A stretch of 64,000 bases of DNA from Bacillota bacterium (GCA_023436585.1 JAEZIN010000022.1:17474-81473); one strand, 5' to 3'; shown: positions 1-8,109, counted from the first letter of the stretch. Numbers and translations: made by a program. The notes: a model not told the origin generated them from the sequence alone.

Positions 1-61
1 CCTATGGGGGAAGAGACTTCCCTGTATATGAGTTGGCAATAATATGTAAGGAGGAGAACAT

Positions 62-1183
62 ATGTCCAGCGTATCCCTCAGTCACATTTACAAAACTTAT
101 CCCGGCGGTGTGACAGCTGTTAGCGACTTTTGCCTGGATATTGAGGACAAGGAATTCATCGTGCTGGTCGGCCCCTCCGGTTGCGGAAAATCCACCACCC
201 TGCGCATGGTCGCCGGTTTGGAAGAAATCAGTGACGGGCAGCTTTACATTGGTGAAAAGCTTGTGAACGACGTCGCTCCCAAGGACCGCGACATCGCCAT
301 GGTGTTCCAGAACTACGCTCTGTATCCCCATATGACAGTGTATGACAACATGGCCTTCGGCCTGAAGCTGCGCAAGACCCCCAAGGACGAGATCAAACGC
401 CGCGTCGAAGAAGCCGCGCGCATTCTGGATATCAGCCACCTTTTGAACCGCAAGCCCAAGGCTTTGTCCGGCGGCCAGCGCCAGCGCGTTGCCCTAGGCC
501 GCGCCATAGTCCGCGAGCCCAAGGTCTTCCTGATGGACGAACCTTTGTCCAACCTGGATGCCAAGCTCCGTGTGGCCATGCGTACCGAGATCACCAAGTT
601 GCATCAGCGCCTGCAGACCACCTTCATCTATGTAACCCATGACCAGACCGAGGCCATGACCATGGGTACCCGTATCGTCGTCATGAAGGACGGCTTTATC
701 CAGCAGGTCGACAGCCCGCAAAACCTGTACGACTATCCCATCAACCTGTTCGTGGCCGGCTTCATCGGCAGCCCGCAGATGAACTTCTTCAACGCCTCCC
801 TGGTGAAGGAAGGCAAGGAAGTGTACGCCATCTTCGGCACCAACAAGATCCTTGTGCCCGCCGGCAAGGTCGCCAAGCTGGTGGATGAGAGCTACGTCGG
901 CAAAGATGTTATCCTGGGCATCCGCCCCGAGAACATCCACGACGAAGAAGTGGTTCTGAACAACCTGCCCGAGGCCGTGATCGATGTAAGCGTGGAAGTC
1001 ACCGAGCTGATGGGCGCTGAGACCTACCTGTACCTGAAGGCCAACGGCAAGGACGATAACATCATCGCCCGCGTCGATCCCCGCACCACCAGCCGCGCCG
1101 GCAACCAGATCAAGGTGGCCTTCGACACCAACCACCTCCACTTCTTCGACAAGGAAACCGAAGCCAGCATCCTTAACAGGTAA
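62..1183 (+). CDS. Sugar ABC transporter ATP-binding protein (MsmX/UgpC/MalK type)
   Basis: 373 aa cytoplasmic ATPase that should energise one or more carbohydrate ABC importers. Visible motifs are Walker A GPSGCGKST (37-45), Q-loop near VFQNYALYP (81-89), signature LSGGQ (135-139), Walker B VFLMDEP (155-161), and a C-terminal OB/TOBE-like regulatory region from about residue 240. This length and layout are typical of the MalK/MsmX/UgpC family. The ATG has a strong AGGAGGAG site just upstream. No permease or binding protein lies next to it, as expected for a shared, multitask ATPase like B. subtilis MsmX. A terminator follows directly. The specific sugar cannot be read from the sequence. Confidence 0.95.
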   Translation: MSSVSLSHIYKTYPGGVTAVSDFCLDIEDKEFIVLVGPSGCGKSTTLRMVAGLEEISDGQLYIGEKLVNDVAPKDRDIAMVFQNYALYPHMTVYDNMAFGLKLRKTPKDEIKRRVEEAARILDISHLLNRKPKALSGGQRQRVALGRAIVREPKVFLMDEPLSNLDAKLRVAMRTEITKLHQRLQTTFIYVTHDQTEAMTMGTRIVVMKDGFIQQVDSPQNLYDYPINLFVAGFIGSPQMNFFNASLVKEGKEVYAIFGTNKILVPAGKVAKLVDESYVGKDVILGIRPENIHDEEVVLNNLPEAVIDVSVEVTELMGAETYLYLKANGKDDNIIARVDPRTTSRAGNQIKVAFDTNHLHFFDKETEASILNR

Positions 1184-1199
1184 TCGTACATACATAACG

Positions 1200-1231
1200 G
1201 CGGCGTGCTGAATGAAGCACGCCGCTTTTTT
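1200..1231 (+). terminator. Intrinsic terminator after the ABC ATPase
   Basis: A 10-bp stem GCGGCGTGCT / AGCACGCCGC with a 6-nt loop is followed by a run of seven T. It ends the ABC ATPase transcript. A possible upstream GTG start for the next gene (1205) falls inside this hairpin, which argues for the later start at 1250. Confidence 0.9.
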
Positions 1232-1249
1232 AGCCAGGGGGAAGATGGT

Positions 1250-1690
1250 ATGATGATGGTGCGCCGCCGCAGTATGTGGCTTTTCTGCCTTGCGGGATTG
1301 CTGCTTCTGTTTGGTTTGTTCGTTTTGATAAGGTATCAGCAAAGGAGCCACGCGCCTCTTTCGGTGAACATGGAGGAAAGCTTCTTATATGAGTATCTTA
1401 TCAGGGAAGATCAGGTTGTATTCCTCTGCCGTATCGCGATAGAAAATCCTTCCGGACAGGAAAGCAGCTTCTCCATTTATGCCTGGAGCCCGGAGGATGT
1501 GAAGGGGGGCCTGCTGCTCTTGGGATCAATGACCGGCTATGTGTCTGGCTCGGATGTGCTTCACATTTTAAAGGGGGAGAAAAGTCAATATTTTGAGGTG
1601 GAGTTCATCGGGAAGGCAGGCGGCGCCAAAACGAAGCAAGACCGCCTGCTCCCGTCACAAATAAAGATTGTGGAGTGGACACGTGAGTAA
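1250..1690 (+). CDS. Small single-pass membrane or secreted protein, unknown function
   Basis: 146 aa, not recognised. Residues 4-8 are basic (RRR) and are followed by one hydrophobic segment (about 9-26) and then RYQQRS, so this is either an N-terminal anchor or an uncleaved signal with the remaining ~120 residues outside. The soluble part is mixed beta-type sequence without cysteines that stand out. Three ATG codons stand in tandem at 1250-1258; AGGGGGAAG lies 7-13 bases upstream. The frame is open further back to 1205 but that would start inside a terminator stem. It sits alone between a terminator and the next gene's promoter. Confidence 0.7.
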   Translation: MMMVRRRSMWLFCLAGLLLLFGLFVLIRYQQRSHAPLSVNMEESFLYEYLIREDQVVFLCRIAIENPSGQESSFSIYAWSPEDVKGGLLLLGSMTGYVSGSDVLHILKGEKSQYFEVEFIGKAGGAKTKQDRLLPSQIKIVEWTRE

Positions 1691-1799
1691 AACTTCTCCA
1701 CAAGGCCGTTTTGATGTTTTACACTTGTACAAAAATTCGAAAATCGCTCAGAAACCCGCTTTTTTTATGAAATGTTCACAATTTTCCGCGATTTATCGC

Positions 1800-1828
1800 T
1801 TTTCAGACGGGGAAGACTGTGATAGAAT
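1800..1828 (+). promoter_or_regulatory. Candidate sigma-A promoter for the CdaR-type regulator
   Basis: TTTTCA and TAGAAT are separated by 17 bases, 45 bases before the GTG start of the next gene. The -35 is weak, so this is tentative. Confidence 0.4.
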
Positions 1829-1872
1829 AAAAGTTGATATTTACGCCAGATAATGGTGAAAGGAGCAGCCAA

Positions 1873-2940
1873 GTGTTGTTTGAAAAGCGGTTTGTAAAGC
1901 AGGTCGGCCAGGTGTTTTCCCGCCTGAGCGCGCCTGTTCTTCTTTTGGATAGCCATGGGGACGCCATCTATCCGGAGGAAGCGTCTTCCCATGTTCTGCC
2001 GGATGATCTATCCGCGGGACAAACCTGTCCGGCGGACGGCTACTTATACCACGGGGTGGATGGACAGCCCTTCCTGGCAGTGGCCTGCCGGGAAACCGTT
2101 CCGGGGGCACAGGACGTGCTTGTGATGGCGGAGGCCATGCTGCAGGCGCTGATGCAGATTGGCGCATCCGTGGCCGATGAGAGCGATGTGTACCGCCGGG
2201 CGCTGCGTGAGGAACTCGGCGGGTCCGAGCTGGAAGCGCTGGCCCACGAGCACCAGATTCCTTTGGAGATGGACCGCTGTGTGATGCTGTTCTACATCGT
2301 GCAGACAGGTTCCAGCACTGCATTGTCCCTTTTGCAGGAGGTTGTGCCCCAGGCGGAAGGCGACGTGCTGGTGGAGATTGACCGGCATATGGTTGCGCTT
2401 TTGAAAGACATGTCATCCGTGGAGGATGTCGACGATTTGAAGCAGTTTGCCGAAGCGGCGCAAGAAACACTGATGAGTGAAACGGCGCATCAGACCACGG
2501 TGGGCATTGGCGAGCCGCGGCATAACCTGTCTTCCCTGGGGGAAAGCTATCGCGAGGCACGCCGGGCCATCGAGGTGGGCCGCATCTTCCAGCCTGACAA
2601 CAGCATCCACGTATTCCGCCGGCTGATGCTGGAGCGCTTTTTGACCGAGCTGCCCAGGGATATCAGCGCGTATTACCACAGCCTGCTGTTCAACCGCAAA
2701 ACAGCCCGGCTGTTCAATGAAGAAATGCTCTATACCATCGAAATGTTCTTCAAGAAGGACTTGAATCTGTCGGATACAGCCCGGCAGCTGTACATCCACC
2801 GCAATACACTGGTCTACCGCCTGGACAAGGTACAGCGGCAGATCGGTCTGGATCTTCGGAAATTTGAGGACGCCGTCACTTTCAAGATTCTTATGGAGCT
2901 TAAAAAGTGCGGCAGCGAAAAGCCTCAGCAGATTCACTGA
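1873..2940 (+). CDS. CdaR/PucR-type transcriptional regulator
   Basis: 355 aa DNA-binding regulator. The C-terminal ~55 residues carry the PucR-type helix-turn-helix (NLSDTARQLYIHRNTLVYRL followed by DKVQRQIGLDLR), characteristic of CdaR/PucR proteins that respond to sugar diacids or related metabolites. The middle region (about 130-290) resembles the GGDEF-like CdaR linker domain, with the conserved GIGEPRHNLSSLGESYREAR segment. The N-terminal ~120 residues would be the sensor and are not assignable. GTG at 1873 has AAAGGAG 7 bases upstream; an earlier TTG at 1834 lacks a site. The target regulon is unknown; neighbours are a peptidase and a sugar ABC ATPase. Confidence 0.85.
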   Translation: MLFEKRFVKQVGQVFSRLSAPVLLLDSHGDAIYPEEASSHVLPDDLSAGQTCPADGYLYHGVDGQPFLAVACRETVPGAQDVLVMAEAMLQALMQIGASVADESDVYRRALREELGGSELEALAHEHQIPLEMDRCVMLFYIVQTGSSTALSLLQEVVPQAEGDVLVEIDRHMVALLKDMSSVEDVDDLKQFAEAAQETLMSETAHQTTVGIGEPRHNLSSLGESYREARRAIEVGRIFQPDNSIHVFRRLMLERFLTELPRDISAYYHSLLFNRKTARLFNEEMLYTIEMFFKKDLNLSDTARQLYIHRNTLVYRLDKVQRQIGLDLRKFEDAVTFKILMELKKCGSEKPQQIH

Positions 2941-2996
2941 TATAATTGTCGTCTTTGCCTCCCTGCGATGCCTATTGTAAACAAGAAAGGCGTTAT

Positions 2997-4226
2997 ATGA
3001 AAAAATTGCGTATGCTGGCCGCGGGTGCGCTGGTTATTGTCCTGCTCACCGGCTGTTCCATGCTCACGGGGAACAGGGCTAATTCCGAGGCCGCCCCGCA
3101 GGCCGCGGGGGATACCGTAACCCTTACCCGGGAGGAGTATGAACGGTTCAAGCGGTATGAGGAGTTGGATGAGCTTCTGCAGGTGGTGCAGGAGTACTAT
3201 TACCAGGAGCCGGATGTGTCCAAGCTCATTGAAAACGCGGAGCGCGGATTGCTGTTTGGCCTGGAAGATCCATATTCTTTCTATTACAGCCCTGAAGAGT
3301 ATCAGGAGCTCTGGGAAGATGACGAGGGCAAGTATGCCGGCATCGGCATTCAGATTTCGGCCAACTTCGATACGCTTTTGTGCACGGTAAGCCGTGTGTT
3401 CAAGGGCAGCCCCGCCAGGGATGTGGGCATCCACAAGGGCGATATCATCAAGCAGGTAAACGATCTGGTGGTGGACGCCTACAACCTGCAGGACGCGGTG
3501 GATATCATGCGCGGTACGGTTGGCGAAACCGTGGAGGTGACCATTCGCCGCGGAACCGAAACGATGACATTCACGGTACCCAGGGCCAATATCCAGGTCA
3601 ACCGTGTGGAATCGGTGATGCTGGAAGGGAACATTGGCGTAGTCAGCCTGTTCGAGTTCGCGGGGGATTGCCGCACAGCTTTCATGGATGCTGTGAACAA
3701 GCTGATGAGCGACGGGGCCAAAGGCCTGATCGTTGACCTGCGGGACAATCCCGGCGGCTGGGTGGATGACGCCGTCGCCATCGCGGATATGTTCCTGCCG
3801 GAAGTGAACGTCTACTATACCGAAAACCGTCAGGGTGAGCGGGAATACGCTTCCGCCCAGGCCGGCCAGATCAATATCCCGCTGGTAGTGCTCATGAACG
3901 AAAACTCGGCCTCCGCTTCCGAAGTATTGGCCGGGGCGCTGCAGGACCACGGCGTTGCCACCATCGTGGGTGTCAAATCCTACGGCAAGGGCATCATTCA
4001 GTACGTGATGCCTGTGGGCAACAACGGAGCCGGCATGCAACTTACCGTGGCGCAGTACTTTACGCCCAACGGCAACAAGGTACACAAGACGGGCATCACC
4101 CCCAACGTGGAAGCCGAGCTGCCCGAAGGCGACAACGGCATGTATGAAATCGGCGATTTGAACGATCCCCAGCTGAGCAAGGCCGTGGAAGTGCTGAAGG
4201 AAAAAATGGCGGGATCATCCGTTTGA
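2997..4226 (+). CDS. S41-family C-terminal processing peptidase, lipoprotein
   Basis: 409 aa CtpA/CtpB-like serine peptidase on the outer face of the membrane. A lipobox LLTGC gives lipidation at Cys20. A short linker and helical region are followed by a PDZ domain (about 110-190, including the KGDIIKQVND binding strand) and the S41 catalytic domain (about 200-400). The NENSASASE block (301-309) carries the nucleophile serine and the GKG at 330-332 the general-base lysine. Such enzymes trim C termini of envelope or sporulation proteins. Start chosen at ATG 2997 with AGAAAGG 6 bases upstream; this gives an immediate signal peptide. It is transcribed after the regulator with 56 bases between them. 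Confidence 0.93.
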   Translation: MKKLRMLAAGALVIVLLTGCSMLTGNRANSEAAPQAAGDTVTLTREEYERFKRYEELDELLQVVQEYYYQEPDVSKLIENAERGLLFGLEDPYSFYYSPEEYQELWEDDEGKYAGIGIQISANFDTLLCTVSRVFKGSPARDVGIHKGDIIKQVNDLVVDAYNLQDAVDIMRGTVGETVEVTIRRGTETMTFTVPRANIQVNRVESVMLEGNIGVVSLFEFAGDCRTAFMDAVNKLMSDGAKGLIVDLRDNPGGWVDDAVAIADMFLPEVNVYYTENRQGEREYASAQAGQINIPLVVLMNENSASASEVLAGALQDHGVATIVGVKSYGKGIIQYVMPVGNNGAGMQLTVAQYFTPNGNKVHKTGITPNVEAELPEGDNGMYEIGDLNDPQLSKAVEVLKEKMAGSSV

Positions 4227-4350
4227 CAGGAAGCCAGGCAAACCCTAGCGGATTACGTGCGGGGGAGCAGGCGCAAATAAAACTCCTGGTTGAGGGCCAA
4301 GGCACGCCGAGGCCCGAGAGGGAAGGGGGAAGCTGTATGCTATTTGAATT
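4227..4350 (+). other. Structured leader before the TM1266/ECF pair, unidentified
   Basis: About 125 bases with several GC-rich pairings, for example GGGCC near 4294 with GGCCC near 4312, that end in the terminator at 4351-4385. A leader followed by an intrinsic terminator 20 bases ahead of a Shine-Dalgarno site is the layout of a riboswitch or attenuator. No known riboswitch core (THF, cobalamin, TPP, FMN, preQ1, Moco, ZTP) could be matched by eye, and it may simply be the 3' end of the peptidase transcript. Confidence 0.3.
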
Positions 4351-4385
4351 GGACAGCCGGTAATTTGCCGCGCTGTCCTTTTTTT
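4351..4385 (+). terminator. Intrinsic terminator or attenuator upstream of the TM1266-like gene
   Basis: GGACAGC pairs with GCTGTCC around a loop that can itself pair CGG/CCG, followed by seven T. It lies only 21 bases before the ATG of the next gene. Confidence 0.8.
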
Positions 4386-4405
4386 GGTGAGGAAGGAGAA
4401 TTGTC

Positions 4406-4693
4406 ATGCCCAATGATGATCGGCTGGGCTTTGTGGGCCTGGTGGTGGAAGACCGAGAGCAGGCGGCCAGGATCAATCAAATCCTCAGTGAGTATTCGGA
4501 TATGATAAGGGGCCGCATCGGCGTGCCGGACAAGGAAACGGGCATTGGCGTCATCGGCCTGGTGGTGGAAGGCTCCAACGACCGTATCGGGGCCATGACG
4601 GGAAAGCTGGGAAATGTAAAGGGCGTACAGGTAAAAAGCGCCCTGACAACGGTAAAAGCAAGAGCAAAAGCGGAAAACGGAGGGAACAACTGA
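4406..4693 (+). CDS. TM1266-like iron-only hydrogenase system putative regulator
   Basis: 95 aa small ACT/NikR-C-like protein. Two halves each carry a GxVGLVVE-like strand (GFVGLVVED near residue 7 and GVIGLVVEG near 48), the signature of the TM1266 family. Family members usually sit in [FeFe]-hydrogenase maturation loci and are predicted ligand-binding regulators without a DNA-binding domain. Here no hydE/F/G gene is nearby; instead the stop codon overlaps the start of an ECF transporter S component by one base, so the two are translationally coupled. AAGGAGA lies 7 bases before the ATG. Confidence 0.8.
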   Translation: MPNDDRLGFVGLVVEDREQAARINQILSEYSDMIRGRIGVPDKETGIGVIGLVVEGSNDRIGAMTGKLGNVKGVQVKSALTTVKARAKAENGGNN

Positions 4694-5244
4694 TGCAATC
4701 TTATAGTATCAGGCGCATGGTAATAACGGCTGCGCTGCTGGCGCTGACGGTAGTCTTTCAATACATACGGCTGCTGCCCATCCCCCTGGATGTTTCGGTG
4801 TATATCATCGGTACCCTGGTGAACCTGTGCCTGATACTGGCTGCCGTGCTGGCCGGCCTTTGGTCCGGGCTGATGATCTCCATTGCGGCGCCCCTGGTAG
4901 CCCTTTTGCAGGGGTATGCCCCGGCGCCCATGGTGCCTTTTTTGATTGCGGGCAACGTGGTGCTTGTGCTGCTCTACGCATTGATTCCGGGGCCAGGATT
5001 CCGCAAAACCGGAAAGCTTGCCGTGATCCCCTGGCTGCTGGCCGGAATGCCAGGCGCTGTCTTGAAGTATTTTATCATCACGGCCGGCCAGGCGCTTATG
5101 CTATCCTCCGCGCAGGGCAAGGCGTTTTATGCCCTGCTGGCGACGGGAGCTTTGCGTCAGGTGCAGCAGCTCATCACCGCCCTTGTGGCAGCGGTTTTAG
5201 CCTACATGATTCTGCCAAGGCTGAAAAAGGCGTCGAATCTGTAA
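4693..5244 (+). CDS. ECF transporter S component
   Basis: 183 aa integral membrane protein with about five to six hydrophobic helices and short loops, the size and character of substrate-capture (S) subunits of energy-coupling-factor vitamin/metal importers. The N-terminal segment, with LLALTVVFQYIRL, resembles the start of many S components. The EcfA/EcfT energising module is not in this window and is presumably shared. CGGAGGG precedes the ATG by 8 bases. The substrate is not deducible; coupling to a TM1266-like protein hints at a metal- or redox-cofactor-related ligand, which is inference. Confidence 0.8.
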   Translation: MQSYSIRRMVITAALLALTVVFQYIRLLPIPLDVSVYIIGTLVNLCLILAAVLAGLWSGLMISIAAPLVALLQGYAPAPMVPFLIAGNVVLVLLYALIPGPGFRKTGKLAVIPWLLAGMPGAVLKYFIITAGQALMLSSAQGKAFYALLATGALRQVQQLITALVAAVLAYMILPRLKKASNL

Positions 5245-5256
5245 TCGCGTATTTAA

Positions 5257-5291
5257 ACAAACATGGCCTTCGATCTGGAGGCCATGTTTGT
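5257..5291. terminator. Bidirectional hairpin between convergent genes
   Basis: A perfect 13-bp stem ACAAACATGGCCT / AGGCCATGTTTGT with a 9-nt loop sits between the ECF S gene (+) and the ketopantoate-reductase-like gene (-). Flanks are A/T-rich but without a long T run, so termination is probable in both directions rather than certain. Confidence 0.65.
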
Positions 5292-5308
5292 ATATATGGA
5301 AAGTGAGC

Positions 5309-6334
5309 TTACAGCGTCGCAAAAGCCTTGTCGTAAAGGTTCACAGGATCGATCTTGCGCCCTCCCGCCTCGATTTCCTTTACCATTTGGGTGAGCCTTT
5401 CATTTACTGGGCAGGCGACGCCTAGCTGCTTACCCTTTTCAACGATATACCCATTGAAATAATCGATTTCGGTCGGGCGGCCCCGCTCCAAGGACTGCAG
5501 GCTGGAGGATTTCAAATTCTTGTACTTGAGCCCTACCACCCGGATGGTAAGATGCCTGCGCAGGTGATCCAGAAAACCATCACCCGCCATCAGCTTTTCA
5601 TAGTCCAGCTTGCCGGCGAAGGGCGGCACGTGGAGCTTCATGGCACGGGCCACGGTCATGCCTTCCTTGATGATAGCCAGGAATATTTTTCTGGCCTGCT
5701 TCCGCTTCATCATTTCGCCCAGCTTCAGCCCGCAGATGGCCCCCAGGGAGGTGATGCAGGAATTGACGATCAGCTTCGAAAACAGCTCCCGGTAGATGTC
5801 GGGCACGATTTTCGTTTCCGTCACCGTGTCCAGCGCGTCCCTAAGGGTTTGAAGGGCTTCCCTGTTTGCGTTGCCCACGGCCCCGATCAGGAATTCGCCT
5901 GTGCTGGTCATCTCCAGTTCTCCCGGCCCGTGCATGGATGCACCCCAGCCTATGACGCAGCCCACCGTGCGGTCTTGCCCCACCACGGCAGCCAATGCAT
6001 CGGTACAGATGCCGTTTTGCATGCTGACCACCAGCGATTCCGATTTCAGGTACGACAGCATTTCCCTGGCGCACTCCGGCATGTCATAGGCCTTGGTTGC
6101 TATCAGGCATAGGTCAAACAACCCGTTCAATTCGTCTACGCGCGCCACGGCAGGAACGGGTATGTACACCTCGCCTTTGACACCTGTGATATGCAGCCCT
6201 GTGGTACTTGCCAGGACGGCGATCTGCCTGTGCTTGCATACAAGATGCACATCGAATCCGGCCTTTGCCATATAGGCGGCTGTGATCCCGCCGATGGCTC
6301 CGGCGCCTACTACAGCTATCCTAAGTTTACGCAT
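5309..6334 (-). CDS. Ketopantoate reductase PanE/ApbA family protein
   Basis: 341 aa NADPH-dependent 2-dehydropantoate 2-reductase-like enzyme. The Rossmann motif GAGAIGG lies at residues 10-16, followed by the family TKAYD block near 75 and the QNGI/CxIGWG region. The C-terminal helical domain contains KLIVNSCITSLGAI and a late SSSLQSLERGRPTEIDYFNGYI block typical of PanE. It could make pantoate for CoA or act on another 2-oxoacid. No Shine-Dalgarno site precedes ATG 6334 or the in-frame ATG 6361. A strong AGAAGGAG with an ATG at 6494 lies upstream in a different frame, across a palindromic element (see repeat at 6361-6482), so translation efficiency is doubtful. Confidence 0.85.
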   Translation of the reverse strand: MRKLRIAVVGAGAIGGITAAYMAKAGFDVHLVCKHRQIAVLASTTGLHITGVKGEVYIPVPAVARVDELNGLFDLCLIATKAYDMPECAREMLSYLKSESLVVSMQNGICTDALAAVVGQDRTVGCVIGWGASMHGPGELEMTSTGEFLIGAVGNANREALQTLRDALDTVTETKIVPDIYRELFSKLIVNSCITSLGAICGLKLGEMMKRKQARKIFLAIIKEGMTVARAMKLHVPPFAGKLDYEKLMAGDGFLDHLRRHLTIRVVGLKYKNLKSSSLQSLERGRPTEIDYFNGYIVEKGKQLGVACPVNERLTQMVKEIEAGGRKIDPVNLYDKAFATL

Positions 6335-6360
6335 AAACTTATACTGATTCCAAACATTCA

Positions 6361-6482
6361 TGCGTCGTCGCGGCGGTGCTTTTCGCGTGGGGCGGCGTCG
6401 CTCTTCGCTCAACGTAGCGCTGCTACGTCTCGCTTCGGCTCCTTGCCCCACATCGAAAATCCCTCGCCTCTTTGGATGCATT
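6361..6482. repeat. Palindromic element between ribosome-binding site and panE-like frame
   Basis: About 120 bases able to fold on themselves: TTTTCGCGTGGGGC near 6378 pairs imperfectly with GCCCCACATCGAAAA near 6444, with inner pairing TCGCTCTTCGCT against the TCGCTTCGGCT side and an apex AACGTAGCGCTGCTACGT. It separates the ribosome-binding site/ATG at 6494 from the conserved start of the reductase, and the ATG 6494 frame runs into a stop inside the element. It looks like a small inserted REP/MITE-type sequence; no second copy was found in this window. Confidence 0.55.
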
Positions 6483-6526
6483 AATATTTTCCATCAGCAT
6501 ACTCCTTCTGTATATAATTTGCTCAC

Positions 6527-6535
6527 ATTATAGCA
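6527..6535 (-). promoter_or_regulatory. Extended -10 promoter for the PanE-like gene
   Basis: On the minus strand TGCTATAAT (extended -10 plus perfect -10) lies 33 bases before the AGAAGGAG-ATG at 6494. No good -35 is seen, as is common for extended -10 promoters. Confidence 0.6.
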
Positions 6536-6581
6536 TATTTTGCATCCAGGAATATCCTTATGAAAAAAGAAATTCCCCAAT

Positions 6582-6612
6582 AAAAAAATGATCCCCCGGC
6601 ACAGCCGGGGGA
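6582..6612 (-). terminator. Intrinsic terminator after the DUF3343 gene
   Basis: On the minus strand a 9-bp stem TCCCCCGGC / GCCGGGGGA with a 3-nt loop is followed by TCA and seven T (plus-strand A run 6582-6588). Confidence 0.9.
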
Positions 6613-6617
6613 CGATT

Positions 6618-6884
6618 TCAAATTCTTGTACAACTGGGCCGGTCCCTTCCTCCGCGCTCCACACGATAAAAACCAATAAGGTTGCTTGGCCGGGCCTGCA
6701 TATATACGCTCTTGACATCCTGGGCATTGTTCATTTCAAAACGGACGGAGAGACCGCAGCCCACGGCAACATCCCGCGGGGTGGCAACAATGCTGGTTCG
6801 AACGCCCGCCCGCTTCAAAGCCGACTCAAAGCGCAGCACTTGCTGCCGGGAGCGAAAGGCAGCAATGCCGAAAATCTCATTCAT
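6618..6884 (-). CDS. DUF3343 family protein (putative Se/S carrier-like)
   Basis: 88 aa small cytoplasmic protein. The block VATPRDVAVGCGLSVRFE (about 34-51), with a single conserved Cys in GCGLS, is the DUF3343 hallmark. These proteins are proposed to carry persulfide sulfur or selenium and are often found beside cysteine desulfurases and YedF/SirA-like proteins. Here the gene is divergent from such a desulfurase with about 85 bases between. ATG 6884 is preceded by AAGGAGG with a 10-base spacing; a longer frame to 6926 would start upstream of that site. A strong terminator follows. Confidence 0.85.
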   Translation of the reverse strand: MNEIFGIAAFRSRQQVLRFESALKRAGVRTSIVATPRDVAVGCGLSVRFEMNNAQDVKSVYMQARPSNLIGFYRVERGGRDRPSCTRI

Positions 6885-6969
6885 AGGGTTAAATCCTCCT
6901 TCCCTCTTCATATAGTATACGGTCAAGAAGCGCCGCGTGCGCGCAAAACCATGGAAGAGAGGCCGGACA

Positions 6970-8109
6970 ATGATCTATTTGGATAACGCAGCCACCAGTT
7001 TTCCCAAGCCGCCGCAGGTGGTCCGGGCCATGGCGGGAACGCTGAACCGCATCGGCGGGAATCCCGGCCGTGCCGGGCACCGCATCTCGCTGGCCGGCGG
7101 GCGTGTACTAAGAGCCTGCCGGGACCATCTGGCGGAAATGTTCCGCATGGAAAAGCCGGAGCATGTGATCTTTACCAGCAACTGTACGGACAGCCTGAAC
7201 CTGGCCATCCGGGGAAGCCTGTACCAGGGGGATGAGGTCATTGTAAGCCACAGCGAGCACAACGCGGTGATGCGCGTGCTGTCGGGCTATGAGCGGCAGG
7301 GCATGATCTCCATCAAGGTGCTGTTGCCGGGGCCTGACGGGCTGCTGCAGCCACACCAGCTTCAAAGCATGATCGGGCCCAGGACATCCCTGGTGGTCTT
7401 GAATCATGCCTCCAATGTGACGGGCGTGGTGCAGCCGGTGAACCGCCTGGGGATCGTATGCCGGGAAAGCGGCATACCGTGCCTTGTGGATGCCGCGCAG
7501 ACCGCGGGCATACTGGATGTGAGCCCCAAGGCGCTGAACGCGGATATGGTGGCCATGGCCGGTCACAAGGGCTTACTGGGCCCCCACGGCACAGGCATAC
7601 TGCTGCTGGGCCAGGGGATGATGCCAAGGCCCTTCCGGGAAGGCGGGACGGGTTCACGCTCGGAAAGCATGCTGCAGCCGGAAGACCTGCCCGACAGGTA
7701 CGAAAGCGGAACCATGAATCTGCCGGGGATCGCCGGGCTGCTGGCAGGTGCGCGGTTTGCGGGCAAGCATATGTGGGAAATACGGGAATATGAGGAGCAC
7801 TTGTCCCAAAGGCTGCGGGATAATTTAAGGGACATCGGAAATGTCACCGTCTATGGGGAGGAGACCGCCCCCAGGGTCGGTGTTGTGAGCTTCAATGTGA
7901 AGGGCATGGAAAGCGGTGAAGTGGCGGACGGGCTGGACAGGGCAGGCTTTGCGCTGCGGGGCGGCATGCATTGCGCCCCCAGTATTCACAATTGGCTGGG
8001 AACAGTGGATACTGGCGCGGTTCGGGCCAGCGTAGGCATTTACAATACGGAGCAGCATGTGGATGATTTGACGGCCGCCGTAGCGAAGATTGCCAGGGGC
8101 AAATATTAA
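6970..8109 (+). CDS. Cysteine desulfurase family protein (class-V aminotransferase)
   Basis: 379 aa PLP enzyme of the NifS/SufS-like class, closest in layout to the EF2568-type subgroup. The N terminus MIYLDNAATSFPKP is characteristic. The PLP-binding lysine is in AGHKGLLGPHGTG (about 196-208), the cofactor-stacking His in SHSEHNAV (about 94-101), and the catalytic Cys in LRGGMHCAPSIHNWLG near residue 338. It would mobilise persulfide sulfur, or selenium from selenocysteine, to acceptors; the divergent DUF3343 gene is the obvious candidate partner. Start ATG 6970 follows GAGAGG; an earlier in-frame ATG at 6937 adds non-conserved residues. Confidence 0.92.
   Translation: MIYLDNAATSFPKPPQVVRAMAGTLNRIGGNPGRAGHRISLAGGRVLRACRDHLAEMFRMEKPEHVIFTSNCTDSLNLAIRGSLYQGDEVIVSHSEHNAVMRVLSGYERQGMISIKVLLPGPDGLLQPHQLQSMIGPRTSLVVLNHASNVTGVVQPVNRLGIVCRESGIPCLVDAAQTAGILDVSPKALNADMVAMAGHKGLLGPHGTGILLLGQGMMPRPFREGGTGSRSESMLQPEDLPDRYESGTMNLPGIAGLLAGARFAGKHMWEIREYEEHLSQRLRDNLRDIGNVTVYGEETAPRVGVVSFNVKGMESGEVADGLDRAGFALRGGMHCAPSIHNWLGTVDTGAVRASVGIYNTEQHVDDLTAAVAKIARGKY

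Noticed and set aside
494..1351. Minus-strand frame opposite the ABC ATPase
   Set aside because: Translation lacks any domain and opposes Walker motifs on the plus strand.
4227..4350. THF, cobalamin, Moco or TPP riboswitch before the TM1266/ECF genes
   Set aside because: Characteristic conserved cores are absent by eye; only a generic structured leader can be claimed.
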